A stretch of 64,000 nt of DNA from Crocinitomicaceae bacterium (lineage in GTDB: Bacteria; Bacteroidota; Bacteroidia; Flavobacteriales_G; Salibacteraceae): assembly GCA_002713215.1 (NCBI GenBank), contig PAVO01000055.1, positions 1-64,000 of the forward strand. Reading direction: 5' to 3'. The translations under genes were made by a program, and so were the position numbers. Within the stretch, counting starts at the first letter, position 1, and every line of letters starts with the position of its first letter. Of this stretch, positions 16,969 to 27,113 are shown one piece after another. The notes beneath the pieces were generated by a model, which made no database searches, had not been told where the DNA came from, and saw only the letters and a list, made by a program, of their open reading frames with translations.

Positions 16969-18451
16969 GTGGTAACCTAATTTCGAAATGGGCACCCCTG
17001 GAACCGGAAGCAATTAACTGCATGGTTCCGTGATGCATTTCAATTATTGTTTTTGAATAATATAACCCTAGTCCAAAACCTTTTCGCGATCCTCGATTGG
17101 TTCGTCCTCCAAACTTTTCGAAAACGGACTTCGCCTGAGCCGGTTCGATTCCCTTTCCATCGTCCTTAAACTGAACTATAATTTTACCATCAGAATAATG
17201 GGTATCAATCTGCAAATTGGAAGCACCACTGTGCTTCAAAACATTATTGAAAAGGTTTTGAAATACATTTTCCATGTGGAAAATATCACCTTGACAAATC
17301 GGTAGTTTTTCCGAAAGCTTAAGGTCAACGTCAATTCCCTCTTGCTCAAATAAACCCTGCTGTTTGTTGACCATTTTAGCCAATAACGCGTTTAAGTCAA
17401 CATCCTCTTTTTGCAAGAGAATCTCTTTCTTTTCGATCAGTGTGGTGGTCAATACCAGGTTAATTCCCGTTTGAAGTTTTTTCCCTTCCTCATGCAATAT
17501 TCTTCCTGAATTATGCAGCGACTGATCGGTTGAACTAAGTAATTTCTGAGCAACTAATTTTATACTTGAAAGTGGGGTATTAAACTCGTGAGTCATGCTA
17601 TGCACAAAGTCCTCTTGAGTGGACATGAGCCTTTTTTGATACAAATGCATCCAACCCATATATATAATCAGAATTAAGGCTATGGAGACCAGAATGCCCG
17701 AATTCAGGTAAAGGCTTTTTATAGAGTCAGAAAACAGGGTGCTCCTATTGGGAATGGCAACGGATATTAATAAATCAGGAACTTTATCGTCTTCCTCATA
17801 AAGCGTGAAAGAAAGGTCCGGTTCATCAAAAGGAAGCATGGTTGCCAATTCGTTGCTGTAAATTAACTCCTGGTTGCCTGGTTTTCCAATGGTATAGGCA
17901 ACCTGGGCATCGGGATTAATGTTATAGACCACCTTCTCTATTATCGAATCCAAACGAACGGGATCCGCCAAACGGTTCCCTTCCGAATCGACCAGGCAAT
18001 TTTTATAATAGGATCGAATAAATTTCTCTGCACCCGTGAGTTCACTATCGTGCTTTACCTTAGGAATCACGTCAAATTCAATCAGAATTTTCAGATTTAC
18101 CCTTCCTGCTGAATAGATAGGGATTTTATCGTAGGGGCGTTTTTCACCTTCAGACTCATGGATGATTTTAATGGTATCCTGACTAACCGAATCTTTATGT
18201 ACTCGGTACGGATTAAACAATCCAAACCGATCTGCCTGGGAAAAATAGGAATTGGCCTCAAATTCAAAACAGTAGTATGAAGACTCGTATTGGGCTATTC
18301 CCAGGTCCAGGTCTTTCTTGACCCGATCTATAAATAAATCCTGGCGTAACTCAACCGTTTCCCAGGCCCAACTAATTAATAGAAGTAGTAAGGCAACCAG
18401 TGTTGCTACCAACACGGTTGCAAGCGGTAAAATATTTTTCTTTAGTACCAA
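16961..18451 (-). CDS. membrane sensor histidine kinase
   Basis: A 496-aa sensor kinase. TM1 spans about 7-29 and TM2 about 250-268, enclosing a periplasmic sensor region of about 220 residues with no recognised fold. The HisKA phospho-accepting His is H288 (SMTHEFNTP). The HATPase region has the N box (LFNNVLKH, about 400-407), the DDGKGIEP G1 box (about 430) and a GFGLGLYYSK G2 box (about 458). The gene is first in a two-gene operon with the OmpR-type regulator. The large extracytoplasmic domain suggests sensing of an external or envelope signal. No promoter box is clear. Confidence 0.92.
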   Translation of the reverse strand: MVLKKNILPLATVLVATLVALLLLLISWAWETVELRQDLFIDRVKKDLDLGIAQYESSYYCFEFEANSYFSQADRFGLFNPYRVHKDSVSQDTIKIIHESEGEKRPYDKIPIYSAGRVNLKILIEFDVIPKVKHDSELTGAEKFIRSYYKNCLVDSEGNRLADPVRLDSIIEKVVYNINPDAQVAYTIGKPGNQELIYSNELATMLPFDEPDLSFTLYEEDDKVPDLLISVAIPNRSTLFSDSIKSLYLNSGILVSIALILIIYMGWMHLYQKRLMSTQEDFVHSMTHEFNTPLSSIKLVAQKLLSSTDQSLHNSGRILHEEGKKLQTGINLVLTTTLIEKKEILLQKEDVDLNALLAKMVNKQQGLFEQEGIDVDLKLSEKLPICQGDIFHMENVFQNLFNNVLKHSGASNLQIDTHYSDGKIIVQFKDDGKGIEPAQAKSVFEKFGGRTNRGSRKGFGLGLYYSKTIIEMHHGTMQLIASGSRGAHFEIRLPHG

Positions 18452-18672
18452 TCCTTGCAGCTTAATGACATAAAATTAGCGCAGGGTTAATGGGTTAGAA
18501 AAGTGCCTTTCATTAACCAATGTTATCAGTTGGTTGAAAAATTGTTTGAGTTGATTAAAAAAAAACCGAATTTGAAACCTCTCTCACCCTAATTCAATAA
18601 ATGCCTTGGTCTACTGTTGAGTTTTGTTTGGCATTAGCAATTGATTAATAGCAACTGACTTTTTAAGTTTTC

Positions 18673-18680
18673 TATTTTTG
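18673..18680 (+). promoter_or_regulatory. -7 promoter box for the PLP decarboxylase-like gene
   Basis: TATTTTTG fits TAnnTTTG exactly. It lies about 26 bp before the TTG start at 18707, leaving a very short leader. This supports the TTG start. Confidence 0.5.
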
Positions 18681-18706
18681 GATGTTCACATTTAAAGCCC
18701 GGTCTT

Positions 18707-21415
18707 TTGAATATTGAAAAGCAGATTGCAGATAACACCAGAAGTATTGAAAAAAACTACTACACCATTGCTCAATTGCGATTTGAAAGATGGGGAGAGT
18801 TAAAAGAGAATGCAAGTAAGCTTCGAAAACCAAAAAATGGGTTTAATGAAACGCTTAAATCTCAGACCGATGAAGTAATTCAAGACCTGCAAATTATTGA
18901 GCGATATTGGGCATATCCGGGACTTGACTCCGTAAAGGAGCTTAAAAAACTATTGAACAAAGAAGATTACGCTAAGTTGTACTCAAAGAGTGCATCAATT
19001 GGTCGGCATTTGGTTAGTGAAGCATTTAGGTACAACCCAAAAGAGGTTAAGGGGATTGAACTCTTTGATGATCAGGAAGAACATGAAGAAAGCCTGAATC
19101 AGCACTATTTTGAAACACTGATAGTAGACAGCATAAATCAGGAAGAGGAAGCAGAGCTGATTCTAAAGCTTGGTGAGCTCAGAGAAAAAAGCGATCAATT
19201 TGTTTACAACCCAGTTGTAGTAAGAAGTTTTGAAGATGCCATTATAGCCATATTGTTTAATTACAACATTCAGGTAGCGGTCATTCGCTACGACATGGTG
19301 GTTAAATCGACCAACAAACTCAAATTGCTTAGACCTTTTATTTCAACACTGTCCAGGTTAGATTATACCAATCTCGACAGTGAAGCCCTGGCCATTGCAC
19401 TTGCTAATGGAATCAAAAAAATTAGACCAGAAATTGACTTGTACTACGTTACCAGTCATTCGCTTATGGATTTGGGAGATGAAGTGGTAGGGAATTTTCG
19501 ACGGATATTTTATCGGCAGGAAGATTTACAAGAGTTGCATTTGAGCATCCAACGGGGAATTTATGAGCGATACCAAACTCCATTTTTTTCCGCATTAGTT
19601 GAGTATTCTCAAAAACCAACATCGGTATTTCACGCTATGCCAATTTCCAGGGGAAACTCCATCTACAAAAGTTTCTGGATCAGAGACTTTGGGGAGTTTT
19701 ATGGAAAAAACCTATTTCTCGCAGAAACTTCTGCAACAACAGGGGGGCTGGATTCATTACTACAACCAACTGGTACTCTAAAGCAAGCACAGGAAATGGC
19801 GGCTAAAGCTTTTGGTTCCAGAGACACTTTTTTCGTTACCAATGGGACCAGCACGGCCAATAAAATTGTTCAGCAAGCCCTGGTTCAACCCGGAGATTAT
19901 GTACTTATAGATCGTGATTGCCATAAGAGTCATCACTATTCCCAGGTGCTGTCGGGGGGATACCCCATTTACCTGGATAGTTACCCTATCGAAAAATACA
20001 GCATGTATGGAGCAGTACCTCTTACTGAAATAAAAGAGAAACTGCTATTGATGAAGGAGAAAGGCCAATTGGATAATGTTAAAATGTTGGTTCTTACCAA
20101 TTGCACATTTGATGGATTGGTCTATAACGTGGAAAGGGTAATGGAAGAAATTCTGGCCATTAAACCGGATATGATATTCCTGTGGGATGAAGCATGGTTT
20201 GGATTTGCGGCATTTACCCATGTGTATAAAAAACGGACCGCCATGTATGTTGCACGAAAGTTGCGACATAAATATGACACAAAAAAATATAGGACTGAAT
20301 ATCGAGATCATTTAAAAACCATTGGTGATGATGAACTTCCTTTATTGCCTGATCCCAAAAAAGTAAAAGTCCGTGTCTACTCTACCCAATCAACTCATAA
20401 AACGCTCTCATCGTTGCGACAAGGGTCCATGATCCATATCTATGACGAAGATTTTCCAAAAAAGAAAGATGCATTTCTGGAAGCTTATATGACCCACACT
20501 TCTACCTCAGCGAATTACCAAATATTAGCGTCAATGGATGTAGGCAGGCGCCAGGTACAGTTTGAAGGATTCGAAATGGTAGAGAAATGCATCGAATTGA
20601 GTATGATTCTTCGGGCCAAAATAAACGACCATCCGCAACTCAAAAAATATTTCGATGTACTAACGGTGGAAGACTTCATTCCAAAGGAATATCGGGAATC
20701 AGGCTTGACTGAATATTACGACCCTAAGAAAGGCTGGAATCGACTGGAGAAAGCATGGAGTCATGACGAATTTGTGCTCGACCCTACCAAAATTAATCTC
20801 CATATTGGAAGGACCGGTGTAGATGGAGATACCTTTAAGAATCGATTTTTAATGGATAAGTTCAATATCCAAATCAACAAGACATCAAGAAATTCGGTTC
20901 TGTTTATGACCAACATTGGAACTACCAGGGGAAGTATTGTCTATCTGGTTCGGGTGTTATTGCAGATTGCCCAGGAGCTTGACGAAGAACAGAAAAGCTG
21001 GACCAAAACGGAAGAAAAAATTAGAAAAAACCAAATTAACAGCTTGTGCAATTTCAAACTTCCTCTCCCCGATTTCAGTTATTTTCACGAAGCTTTCAGG
21101 CATCTGCCAGATGTACCTGGTGGTGATATAAGAAGCGCCTATTATTTGGCGTACGACGAAGACAACTATGACTTTGTTGAACTGGAACGTTGTATCCAAT
21201 TGGTTAAAAAGGGGGAAATTCTGGTAAGTTGCACCTTTGTAATTCCATATCCTCCGGGATTTCCTGTTTTGGTCCCAGGCCAGGTTATTAGTGTTGAGAT
21301 TCTGGAATTTATGAAGGCTTTGGATGTCAAGGAAATTCATGGGTACCAGGCGGATTTGGGATTGCAAATTTTTAATAATGAAGCACTTGAGGAGCATAAT
21401 TCCAAAAAACATTAA
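18707..21415 (+). CDS. PLP-dependent decarboxylase-like enzyme (Orn/Lys/Arg decarboxylase family)
   Basis: A 902-aa fold-type I PLP enzyme. A TTG start at 18707 is chosen because no ATG lies near and a promoter box sits just upstream. Residues 1-340 are a family-specific N-terminal region, largely helical. The catalytic core shows TNGTSTANKIV (phosphate region, about 384), HKSHH (about 406), D494 in LWDEAWFG (pyridine nitrogen) and K565 in STHKTLSSLRQGS (Schiff-base lysine). This context matches Orn/Lys/Arg decarboxylases. The C-terminal part (about 740-895) includes the PYPPGFPVLVPGQ motif typical of that family. It should remove CO2 from a basic amino acid to give a diamine or similar amine. 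Downstream lie a membrane protein, a GT9 gene, an ATP-grasp ligase and a C45 hydrolase. Confidence 0.85.
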   Translation: MNIEKQIADNTRSIEKNYYTIAQLRFERWGELKENASKLRKPKNGFNETLKSQTDEVIQDLQIIERYWAYPGLDSVKELKKLLNKEDYAKLYSKSASIGRHLVSEAFRYNPKEVKGIELFDDQEEHEESLNQHYFETLIVDSINQEEEAELILKLGELREKSDQFVYNPVVVRSFEDAIIAILFNYNIQVAVIRYDMVVKSTNKLKLLRPFISTLSRLDYTNLDSEALAIALANGIKKIRPEIDLYYVTSHSLMDLGDEVVGNFRRIFYRQEDLQELHLSIQRGIYERYQTPFFSALVEYSQKPTSVFHAMPISRGNSIYKSFWIRDFGEFYGKNLFLAETSATTGGLDSLLQPTGTLKQAQEMAAKAFGSRDTFFVTNGTSTANKIVQQALVQPGDYVLIDRDCHKSHHYSQVLSGGYPIYLDSYPIEKYSMYGAVPLTEIKEKLLLMKEKGQLDNVKMLVLTNCTFDGLVYNVERVMEEILAIKPDMIFLWDEAWFGFAAFTHVYKKRTAMYVARKLRHKYDTKKYRTEYRDHLKTIGDDELPLLPDPKKVKVRVYSTQSTHKTLSSLRQGSMIHIYDEDFPKKKDAFLEAYMTHTSTSANYQILASMDVGRRQVQFEGFEMVEKCIELSMILRAKINDHPQLKKYFDVLTVEDFIPKEYRESGLTEYYDPKKGWNRLEKAWSHDEFVLDPTKINLHIGRTGVDGDTFKNRFLMDKFNIQINKTSRNSVLFMTNIGTTRGSIVYLVRVLLQIAQELDEEQKSWTKTEEKIRKNQINSLCNFKLPLPDFSYFHEAFRHLPDVPGGDIRSAYYLAYDEDNYDFVELERCIQLVKKGEILVSCTFVIPYPPGFPVLVPGQVISVEILEFMKALDVKEIHGYQADLGLQIFNNEALEEHNSKKH

Positions 21416-21447
21416 ATCACTTTATACTGAACTTTCGGGAGAATAAA

Positions 21448-24294
21448 TTGGAAGTTGAGGTGAAACATCAATCCGCAAATAAGGGCCTGGTTGGCGAATT
21501 GGTTTTTGTAGCCCTTTTTCTGTCATTAACGGTTATCTATTTCCTTTTTGGTGAAATTGATCTGGCGCTGAGTGACTTCTCTAAGGTCCAGGTTAGTCAA
21601 GCAACCAATGAAGGAATTGCCATAAGTAAAAGGGTCTCCATTTTCTATAAAATTATCGGTGTTTTTACACTGCTCTTGCCCTCTTTCTATTTTCTATTAA
21701 AAGAGGTGAAAGTTAGGTTTCGAATTGCCAGGCCCGATTTACAACTCGTTGCCATTTTTTCTTGTTCGGGCATTGGCTTATTACTGAGCAATGCTTATGG
21801 AATGGCCGCAGAAAAAGGAGTAATAACCCTATTTGTATTGGTTATTTCATTTCTGGTTCTATTCATACTCAAAAAAAGAAAACCAATATTTCGCCTGATC
21901 TCCAATAGAACCTTCATTGGAGGATTTATGATTGTCTCCATAATTCTGCTGGGAACATTTCAATTTCTCGGAAATTCAAGCAAGATCATTGTCGAAAATG
22001 GAGTGCTTTGTTATCTTTTGATACTGGTTACGCTAATACTCATTGCCTTAATGACCAAACGTTTCGCAGGGATATCCATCAATCAACAATTTAACCTCCT
22101 TCTTCCCCTATCCCTGGCACCCATCCTTCTATTTGCATCTACTGAAGCCCTCTTTTGGGTGAAGCAACAAACTGGTGATTTTATTGCTTACAAATGGATA
22201 TTCATGGGGTTATTGGCTTTATTCATGCTAGGCTATTGGGGCCTCCGTTATTTCAAGCCGGTTAGAATTTCGTCGCACTGGTTATTTACGGTTTTTTATG
22301 CACCGTCGGCGTTATTGATGTTTTTGTTGTACTCGCACTATTCTCCTATTTTACCTCAATCCTATGAGCTTTTTGAGCTAGCAAACCCGGCAAATGCTCA
22401 GCTCCGAATGTTCTCCTTTGGCGAGATTCCTTTTGTCGATTTTCTTACCTCACACATGTTTGCCGAGCAGTTTTATGGAGTAATATATAATTTGATGTTT
22501 GAATTTAACGGAACGTTGGATTTCTTGGTCTATCAGTTTTTCTATACTGTGATTTTCTTCTTCATCGTATATCACTTTCTGGTAAAACTGCTTAAATCAC
22601 CTTTTCTTGCCTTATTATTCATAATCACCTTTCCCCTGATTACCAATCTATTTCACGAGGTTCTTTTTTTTACAGCGCTCTGTTTTTTTGCCATTAAGAA
22701 CCTAGTAGCCAATCAATCCATTAAAAATTTTCTGTGGCTTTTCGTGTTGCTTGCTGCATTGTGCATTTGGCGCCTGGATACTGGAGTCGCTGCTATTGGC
22801 GGGTCATTGTTGTTCCTTCCAATTCATTATTTCACTGAAAAGAGGAAGATACAATTTGGAACCCTCACTAAGGGGTTAGCCCTGTTCGCTGGTCTTATTC
22901 TTGGAACTTTACTGCTGTTAATATTACTCAGCTCAGTAGAGCACATAATCAGTTCCATTCGTAGTGCATTGCACTATTTTTCCGGGAGCCAGGCTCATGG
23001 ATTCTCAACGATAACCCTAGAGTACAATCAGCAGTTCTTTCTTTTCCATGTGGTTTACCCACTTGCGAGTATTCTCATCATTTGTTACACCATCTATTAT
23101 TTGAGGACAACCAATTCATCGCATTCCAGGTTCAACCTAAATACCTCGCTTTTCTTTTTACTTGTTTATTTGGTCAATTTCCAAAGGGGGCTGGTTAGGC
23201 ATGGGTTTATTGAGAGTGTTGACTTTTTTCTTATGGCAACCTTCTATATTGGAATTGCCTTATTTGTTCTTTCATTTATGCAACAGAAAGGGTTAAATTG
23301 GAAGTATGTTCAATTCTACTCCATTTCTTTTTTACTCATTCTGTGCATTAAATATTTTCCCTTTCACAAGGAAGATACGCGTGTGAACAGGTTCTTCGAA
23401 ACTTCGTCCCTTGCATTCCTTGATTATAAATTCAATGATTCCTTTAAAGGACGAACCACGGGTAAAGAGGAATTTGCAGAAAAGAAATACCTGGAGATAA
23501 AGCAATTTCTGGACGCCAATTTGACTAATGACCAAACATTTCTGGACTTTTCAAATACACCAACACTTTATTTCTACTGCCAACGTAAAGTACCTTCCTA
23601 TTTTTGTCAAAGCCTTCAAAACACGGTTGATGATTACCTGCAGAATGAACAACTGGAAAAAATTAATATGGAGAGTACACCTGTGGTAATTTATTCAAAC
23701 TATCCTCCAAATTGGTGGGATAACACCGATTACATTTCCAACTCGATGCGCCAGAATCTAATTGCCGAATACATTTATTCGAATTACAAGCCTTATCGGA
23801 TTATGAATGATCATAGCATTTGGATCGGTAAAAACTTTAATGCTACCACTTCAATTGAAGAAAAGGACACCTTAATTGGCCGACCACGGATCTACCACTA
23901 CAAACACGCTGCCGTATTACTAAACAAATACTTCGACCAGGATGGTAAATCAAGAGTTGAAAAACTTCAAGAGGTAAATCCTGTTTTGGCAGATACTTCC
24001 AACTGTTACAAGGTAGAAGTAAACGATGAAGTTTCTGGTTCTTCATTAGTATTGGCTAAAATCGAGTTAACTACAAATGGGCAAGAAGAAATCAACCTTG
24101 AGCTTTATAGTGACTCTACTTTCTTGGGGTATTCTACCTTCATGGCAAGTAACACGGAATCGGAATATCTTGTTCCATTGAGTAACCACTATTTGTGGCA
24201 TAGTAAAAACGTCAATTCCATTTGGGTTTCAACTCATGAAGGAGTTGAAGTAAATAAAATTACATTTTACAGAGATATTAGAAATGAATACTAA
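21448..24294 (+). CDS. large multi-pass membrane protein, glycosyltransferase-like
   Basis: A 948-aa protein. The TTG start is supported by a GGGAG Shine-Dalgarno site about 7 bp upstream (cgggagaataaattg). The first 650 residues contain roughly 14-16 hydrophobic segments, and the last 300 are soluble. The layout resembles GT-C type mannosyl/glycosyltransferases (multi-TM plus extracytoplasmic tail), and an Asp-Phe-Leu-Thr segment sits in a loop near residue 330, but no signature is conclusive. Its 3' end overlaps the GT9 gene by 11 bp, which supports a shared role in building a surface polysaccharide or glycolipid. It begins 32 bp after the PLP enzyme and may share its transcript. Confidence 0.65.
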   Translation: MEVEVKHQSANKGLVGELVFVALFLSLTVIYFLFGEIDLALSDFSKVQVSQATNEGIAISKRVSIFYKIIGVFTLLLPSFYFLLKEVKVRFRIARPDLQLVAIFSCSGIGLLLSNAYGMAAEKGVITLFVLVISFLVLFILKKRKPIFRLISNRTFIGGFMIVSIILLGTFQFLGNSSKIIVENGVLCYLLILVTLILIALMTKRFAGISINQQFNLLLPLSLAPILLFASTEALFWVKQQTGDFIAYKWIFMGLLALFMLGYWGLRYFKPVRISSHWLFTVFYAPSALLMFLLYSHYSPILPQSYELFELANPANAQLRMFSFGEIPFVDFLTSHMFAEQFYGVIYNLMFEFNGTLDFLVYQFFYTVIFFFIVYHFLVKLLKSPFLALLFIITFPLITNLFHEVLFFTALCFFAIKNLVANQSIKNFLWLFVLLAALCIWRLDTGVAAIGGSLLFLPIHYFTEKRKIQFGTLTKGLALFAGLILGTLLLLILLSSVEHIISSIRSALHYFSGSQAHGFSTITLEYNQQFFLFHVVYPLASILIICYTIYYLRTTNSSHSRFNLNTSLFFLLVYLVNFQRGLVRHGFIESVDFFLMATFYIGIALFVLSFMQQKGLNWKYVQFYSISFLLILCIKYFPFHKEDTRVNRFFETSSLAFLDYKFNDSFKGRTTGKEEFAEKKYLEIKQFLDANLTNDQTFLDFSNTPTLYFYCQRKVPSYFCQSLQNTVDDYLQNEQLEKINMESTPVVIYSNYPPNWWDNTDYISNSMRQNLIAEYIYSNYKPYRIMNDHSIWIGKNFNATTSIEEKDTLIGRPRIYHYKHAAVLLNKYFDQDGKSRVEKLQEVNPVLADTSNCYKVEVNDEVSGSSLVLAKIELTTNGQEEINLELYSDSTFLGYSTFMASNTESEYLVPLSNHYLWHSKNVNSIWVSTHEGVEVNKITFYRDIRNEY

Positions 24295-25498
24295 GCTGCA
24301 GATATTCTTAGACAATTATGTAGCAAAACCTGCTGCATTCTTGCTCAATTTTTTAGCAAGAATGATTGGCCAGGTTCTTTCCATTAACCATGATCTAAGC
24401 AGGGATTTTAAAACCATTGCCATTTGTAAGTTCAAAGGAATGGGCAGTATTATACAATGCACCCCCATGTTGGCTGCCATCAGAAATCAATATCCGGATG
24501 CGGAAATTATTTTCGTTAGTACCAAATCGAATAAAGCCATTCTGGAGAAAATTGATTTAATCGACACTGTTCTAACCGTAGATGATAGTGGAATGTTCAA
24601 TTTTATCCGAACCAACATTGGCACCCTGTTAACATTGATCAAAAAACGTCCCCAGGTATACTTCGATTTGGAAATCTATTCGGATTACAGCTCCATATTT
24701 ACCTTGTTCACCTTGTCAGTAAACCGAATTGGTTTTTATCTGAGATCGAGCTCTTTTAGAATGGGGATTTATACCCACATGATGTTTTTTAATCCCCGAG
24801 TTTCCATATCCAATGTGTATCTACATCTAACTCAATTGATCGGCTGCCAACCCAAACATGAAGGAATTTACGGGCTTAAGAGTGAACAAAAGGGCTCGGA
24901 GTATTCAGAAAAACCTTATCTGGTTGTTAACCCCAACTCATCCGATTTAAGGTTGGAAAGAAGATGGGATCAAAACAATTTCATTGAACTCGTACAAAAA
25001 ATTCTAACCGCATTTCCAGAATACAACATCCTCCTAATTGGAAGCAAGGGCGAACAAAGTTACACTCAAGAAGTAGCAGATAAAATCAATTCTGATCGGG
25101 TAATTAATACTGCCGGAAAAACAAGCATTGACGAAGCCATTGGAATCATAGAAAATGCGCAATTAATGATCACCAACGATACCGGGCCCATGCACATTGG
25201 GTTCAGTGTTAAAGTTCCGGTTATTTGCCTGTTTGGACCATGTTCTCCTGATCAATACGGCATGAGTGAGAATGCCCACATTATCTACAAAAATGCCTAT
25301 TGTAGTCCCTGCGTTCATGATTTTGAAATTGCTCCTTGCAACGGAAATAACGTATGTATGAAATTGATTCAGGTTGATGAGGTATTCGATAAGGTGGTGG
25401 ACGTATTAGATCAGGAAAAATCCAATATCAATCTCAAAGAAAATTCTGGAATTGTTTTTACCAGGGACGAAAATGTGCTGGGAATAGTTAACCGATAA
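24284..25498 (+). CDS. glycosyltransferase family 9 (heptosyltransferase-like)
   Basis: A 404-aa GT-B glycosyltransferase of family 9. It shows the N-terminal KFKGMGSIIQCTPMLAAIR motif, a PNSSDLRLERRW segment, and the C-terminal NDTGPMHIG and FGPCSPDQYG motifs that bind the nucleotide sugar. GT9 members add heptose or related sugars to lipopolysaccharide core or other surface glycans on the cytoplasmic face of the membrane. It overlaps the 948-aa membrane protein gene by 11 bp and ends in front of a terminator at 25531-25566. The exact sugar is unknown. Confidence 0.87.
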   Translation: MNTKLQIFLDNYVAKPAAFLLNFLARMIGQVLSINHDLSRDFKTIAICKFKGMGSIIQCTPMLAAIRNQYPDAEIIFVSTKSNKAILEKIDLIDTVLTVDDSGMFNFIRTNIGTLLTLIKKRPQVYFDLEIYSDYSSIFTLFTLSVNRIGFYLRSSSFRMGIYTHMMFFNPRVSISNVYLHLTQLIGCQPKHEGIYGLKSEQKGSEYSEKPYLVVNPNSSDLRLERRWDQNNFIELVQKILTAFPEYNILLIGSKGEQSYTQEVADKINSDRVINTAGKTSIDEAIGIIENAQLMITNDTGPMHIGFSVKVPVICLFGPCSPDQYGMSENAHIIYKNAYCSPCVHDFEIAPCNGNNVCMKLIQVDEVFDKVVDVLDQEKSNINLKENSGIVFTRDENVLGIVNR

Positions 25499-25530
25499 AC
25501 CCACTACAATTTCCTGAAATAATAGGCTCC

Positions 25531-25566
25531 AAAAAGAGAACGTCAATTTAAGCTCTTTTCATTTTT
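25531..25566 (+). terminator. intrinsic terminator after the GT9 gene
   Basis: AAAAGAG and CTCTTTT form a stem followed by CATTTTT. It separates the GT9 transcript from the ATP-grasp operon, which has its own promoter at 25578. Confidence 0.6.
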
Positions 25567-25577
25567 ACATTATACTT

Positions 25578-25585
25578 TAGATTTG
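25578..25585 (+). promoter_or_regulatory. -7 promoter box for the ATP-grasp/C45 operon
   Basis: TAGATTTG fits TAnnTTTG and lies 19 bp before the ATG at 25604, directly after a terminator. The leader would be about 12 nt. Confidence 0.6.
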
Positions 25586-25603
25586 TTGCCCTAATTTACC
25601 CCT

Positions 25604-27112
25604 ATGGCTAAGAAAAAAGTTAAAAAAGGAAGCAAGGTTACTGAGGCTCTAAAACCTTTAAACGGGCTATCTGATATTCGTAGATTCTTTTATAAGAATG
25701 AAACCCCTATTTATTTTATCAGCGCAACTAATTTCAATTTACTCGGCGCCGATGAATGGGTACGGAATTTTAAATTCATTTGCTATATTGAATGTTTTGA
25801 CGGTCTTCATCCTAATGTATTCTCACCAGATGAAATTCCACATGATGAGTTTCAGAGCATTGAGGACATCAACAACTACATGCTTGAACACAAGCAAGTA
25901 GTTGATTACATCCAAAAAAGAGCCAAGGGTAAGAACAAAGGCAAGGCGCTCTTCCTCATGTTTGATGAACAAACGGAAAAGCTCGCTAAAAAAATAGGAC
26001 TGGATGTTGCCTTCCCTTCTGCTAAACTTAGAAACGACCTGGACAACAAGGTGATTACAAATCGTGTAGCCAATAAAGCAGGTGTTCCCTGTGTACCCAA
26101 TATTCTAACTAAGATTAGCAGTTATAAAATGCTGGAGAAAAAAGCATCTCACTTAGGACACGACTGGGTAGTACAAACTCCTTATGGAGATAGTGGACAT
26201 ACCACCTTCTTCATAAAAACCGAAGCGGATTACGATAAACACGCCGAAGAAATTGAAGCGGAGAAAGAGGTTAAAGTAATGAAGCGCATCAATTGTATGG
26301 GTTCGGCTATAGAAGCATGTGTAACACGGCACGGAACCATAGTAGCACCATTAATGACAGAGCTGGTAGGTTTTAGAGAACTTACACCCTATAAAGGCGG
26401 ATGGTGCGGAAACGAAATCTATGCAGATTGCTTTACCAAAAGCATTCGCGATAAGGCAAGAAAATATACCAGACAATTTGGAGATCAATTGCTGAAAGAA
26501 GGTTACAAAGGGTATTTTGAACTTGACTTTTTAATTGATACCGATACCAATGATTTGTATCTGGGTGAATTGAACCCAAGGGTTACGGGAGCTAGTTCCA
26601 TAACCAACCATGCCGTATTTGCATTGGCTGATATTCCACTGTTTATGTTCCACATTTTGGAGTATATGGATATTGATTATAAGATCAATGTGAATCAAAT
26701 TAATCGCCGCTGGGCACGTCCAGAAAACATTGATTCATGGGGACAAATGGTTATTAAACACACCGCTGATACAATCAAACAAGTGACTCGGGCTCCTAAA
26801 TCCGGAATTTGGAGAATGCAGAAGGATGGTTCTATCGAATACGATCGAATGGATACTCACCGTAGGGCAGTTGAAGGAGAAAATGAAGCCTTCTTCCTCA
26901 GAATTATGAAGGAAGGAGAATATGTATACGAAGGCGCAGACTTGGGTATCCTGGTCATGAGAGGCAGAATGATGACAGACAACTTTAATTTGACTGAAAA
27001 ATCGAAAAAGTGGTTGGCAGCAATCCAGAATAAATTTGAATCGGTAGAACCTAAAAACCTGGCCCGTATTGAAAATCAAGTTGCCGAAATCGGTGGCTTT
27101 AAAATGATGTGA
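25604..27112 (+). CDS. ATP-grasp ligase (biotin carboxylase-like)
   Basis: A 502-aa cytoplasmic ATP-grasp protein. A Lys-rich tail (KKKVKKGSK) opens the protein. The ATP-grasp core runs from about 145 to 355, with PSAKLRNDLDNKVITN (pre-grasp helix), VQTPYGDSGHTTFFIK (flexible loop), and a metal-binding ELDFL then LGELNPRVTGASS segment. Related proteins are annotated as biotin carboxylase, but no biotin-carboxyl-carrier or carboxyltransferase gene is nearby. A carboxylate-amine ligase role is more likely. It has its own promoter and is followed by a C45-family Ntn-hydrolase, so the pair may make and cleave or transfer an amide. The substrate is unknown. Confidence 0.82.
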   Translation: MAKKKVKKGSKVTEALKPLNGLSDIRRFFYKNETPIYFISATNFNLLGADEWVRNFKFICYIECFDGLHPNVFSPDEIPHDEFQSIEDINNYMLEHKQVVDYIQKRAKGKNKGKALFLMFDEQTEKLAKKIGLDVAFPSAKLRNDLDNKVITNRVANKAGVPCVPNILTKISSYKMLEKKASHLGHDWVVQTPYGDSGHTTFFIKTEADYDKHAEEIEAEKEVKVMKRINCMGSAIEACVTRHGTIVAPLMTELVGFRELTPYKGGWCGNEIYADCFTKSIRDKARKYTRQFGDQLLKEGYKGYFELDFLIDTDTNDLYLGELNPRVTGASSITNHAVFALADIPLFMFHILEYMDIDYKINVNQINRRWARPENIDSWGQMVIKHTADTIKQVTRAPKSGIWRMQKDGSIEYDRMDTHRRAVEGENEAFFLRIMKEGEYVYEGADLGILVMRGRMMTDNFNLTEKSKKWLAAIQNKFESVEPKNLARIENQVAEIGGFKMM

Positions 27113-27113
27113 T

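Noticed and set aside
20957-21412. 151-aa open frame opposite the PLP decarboxylase gene.
   Set aside because: Antisense to a well-supported enzyme gene with conserved motifs; no family match by eye.
25604-27112. Annotation of the ATP-grasp protein as biotin carboxylase.
   Set aside because: No carboxyl-carrier or carboxyltransferase genes are near, and the partner is a C45 hydrolase. A ligase role is more consistent.
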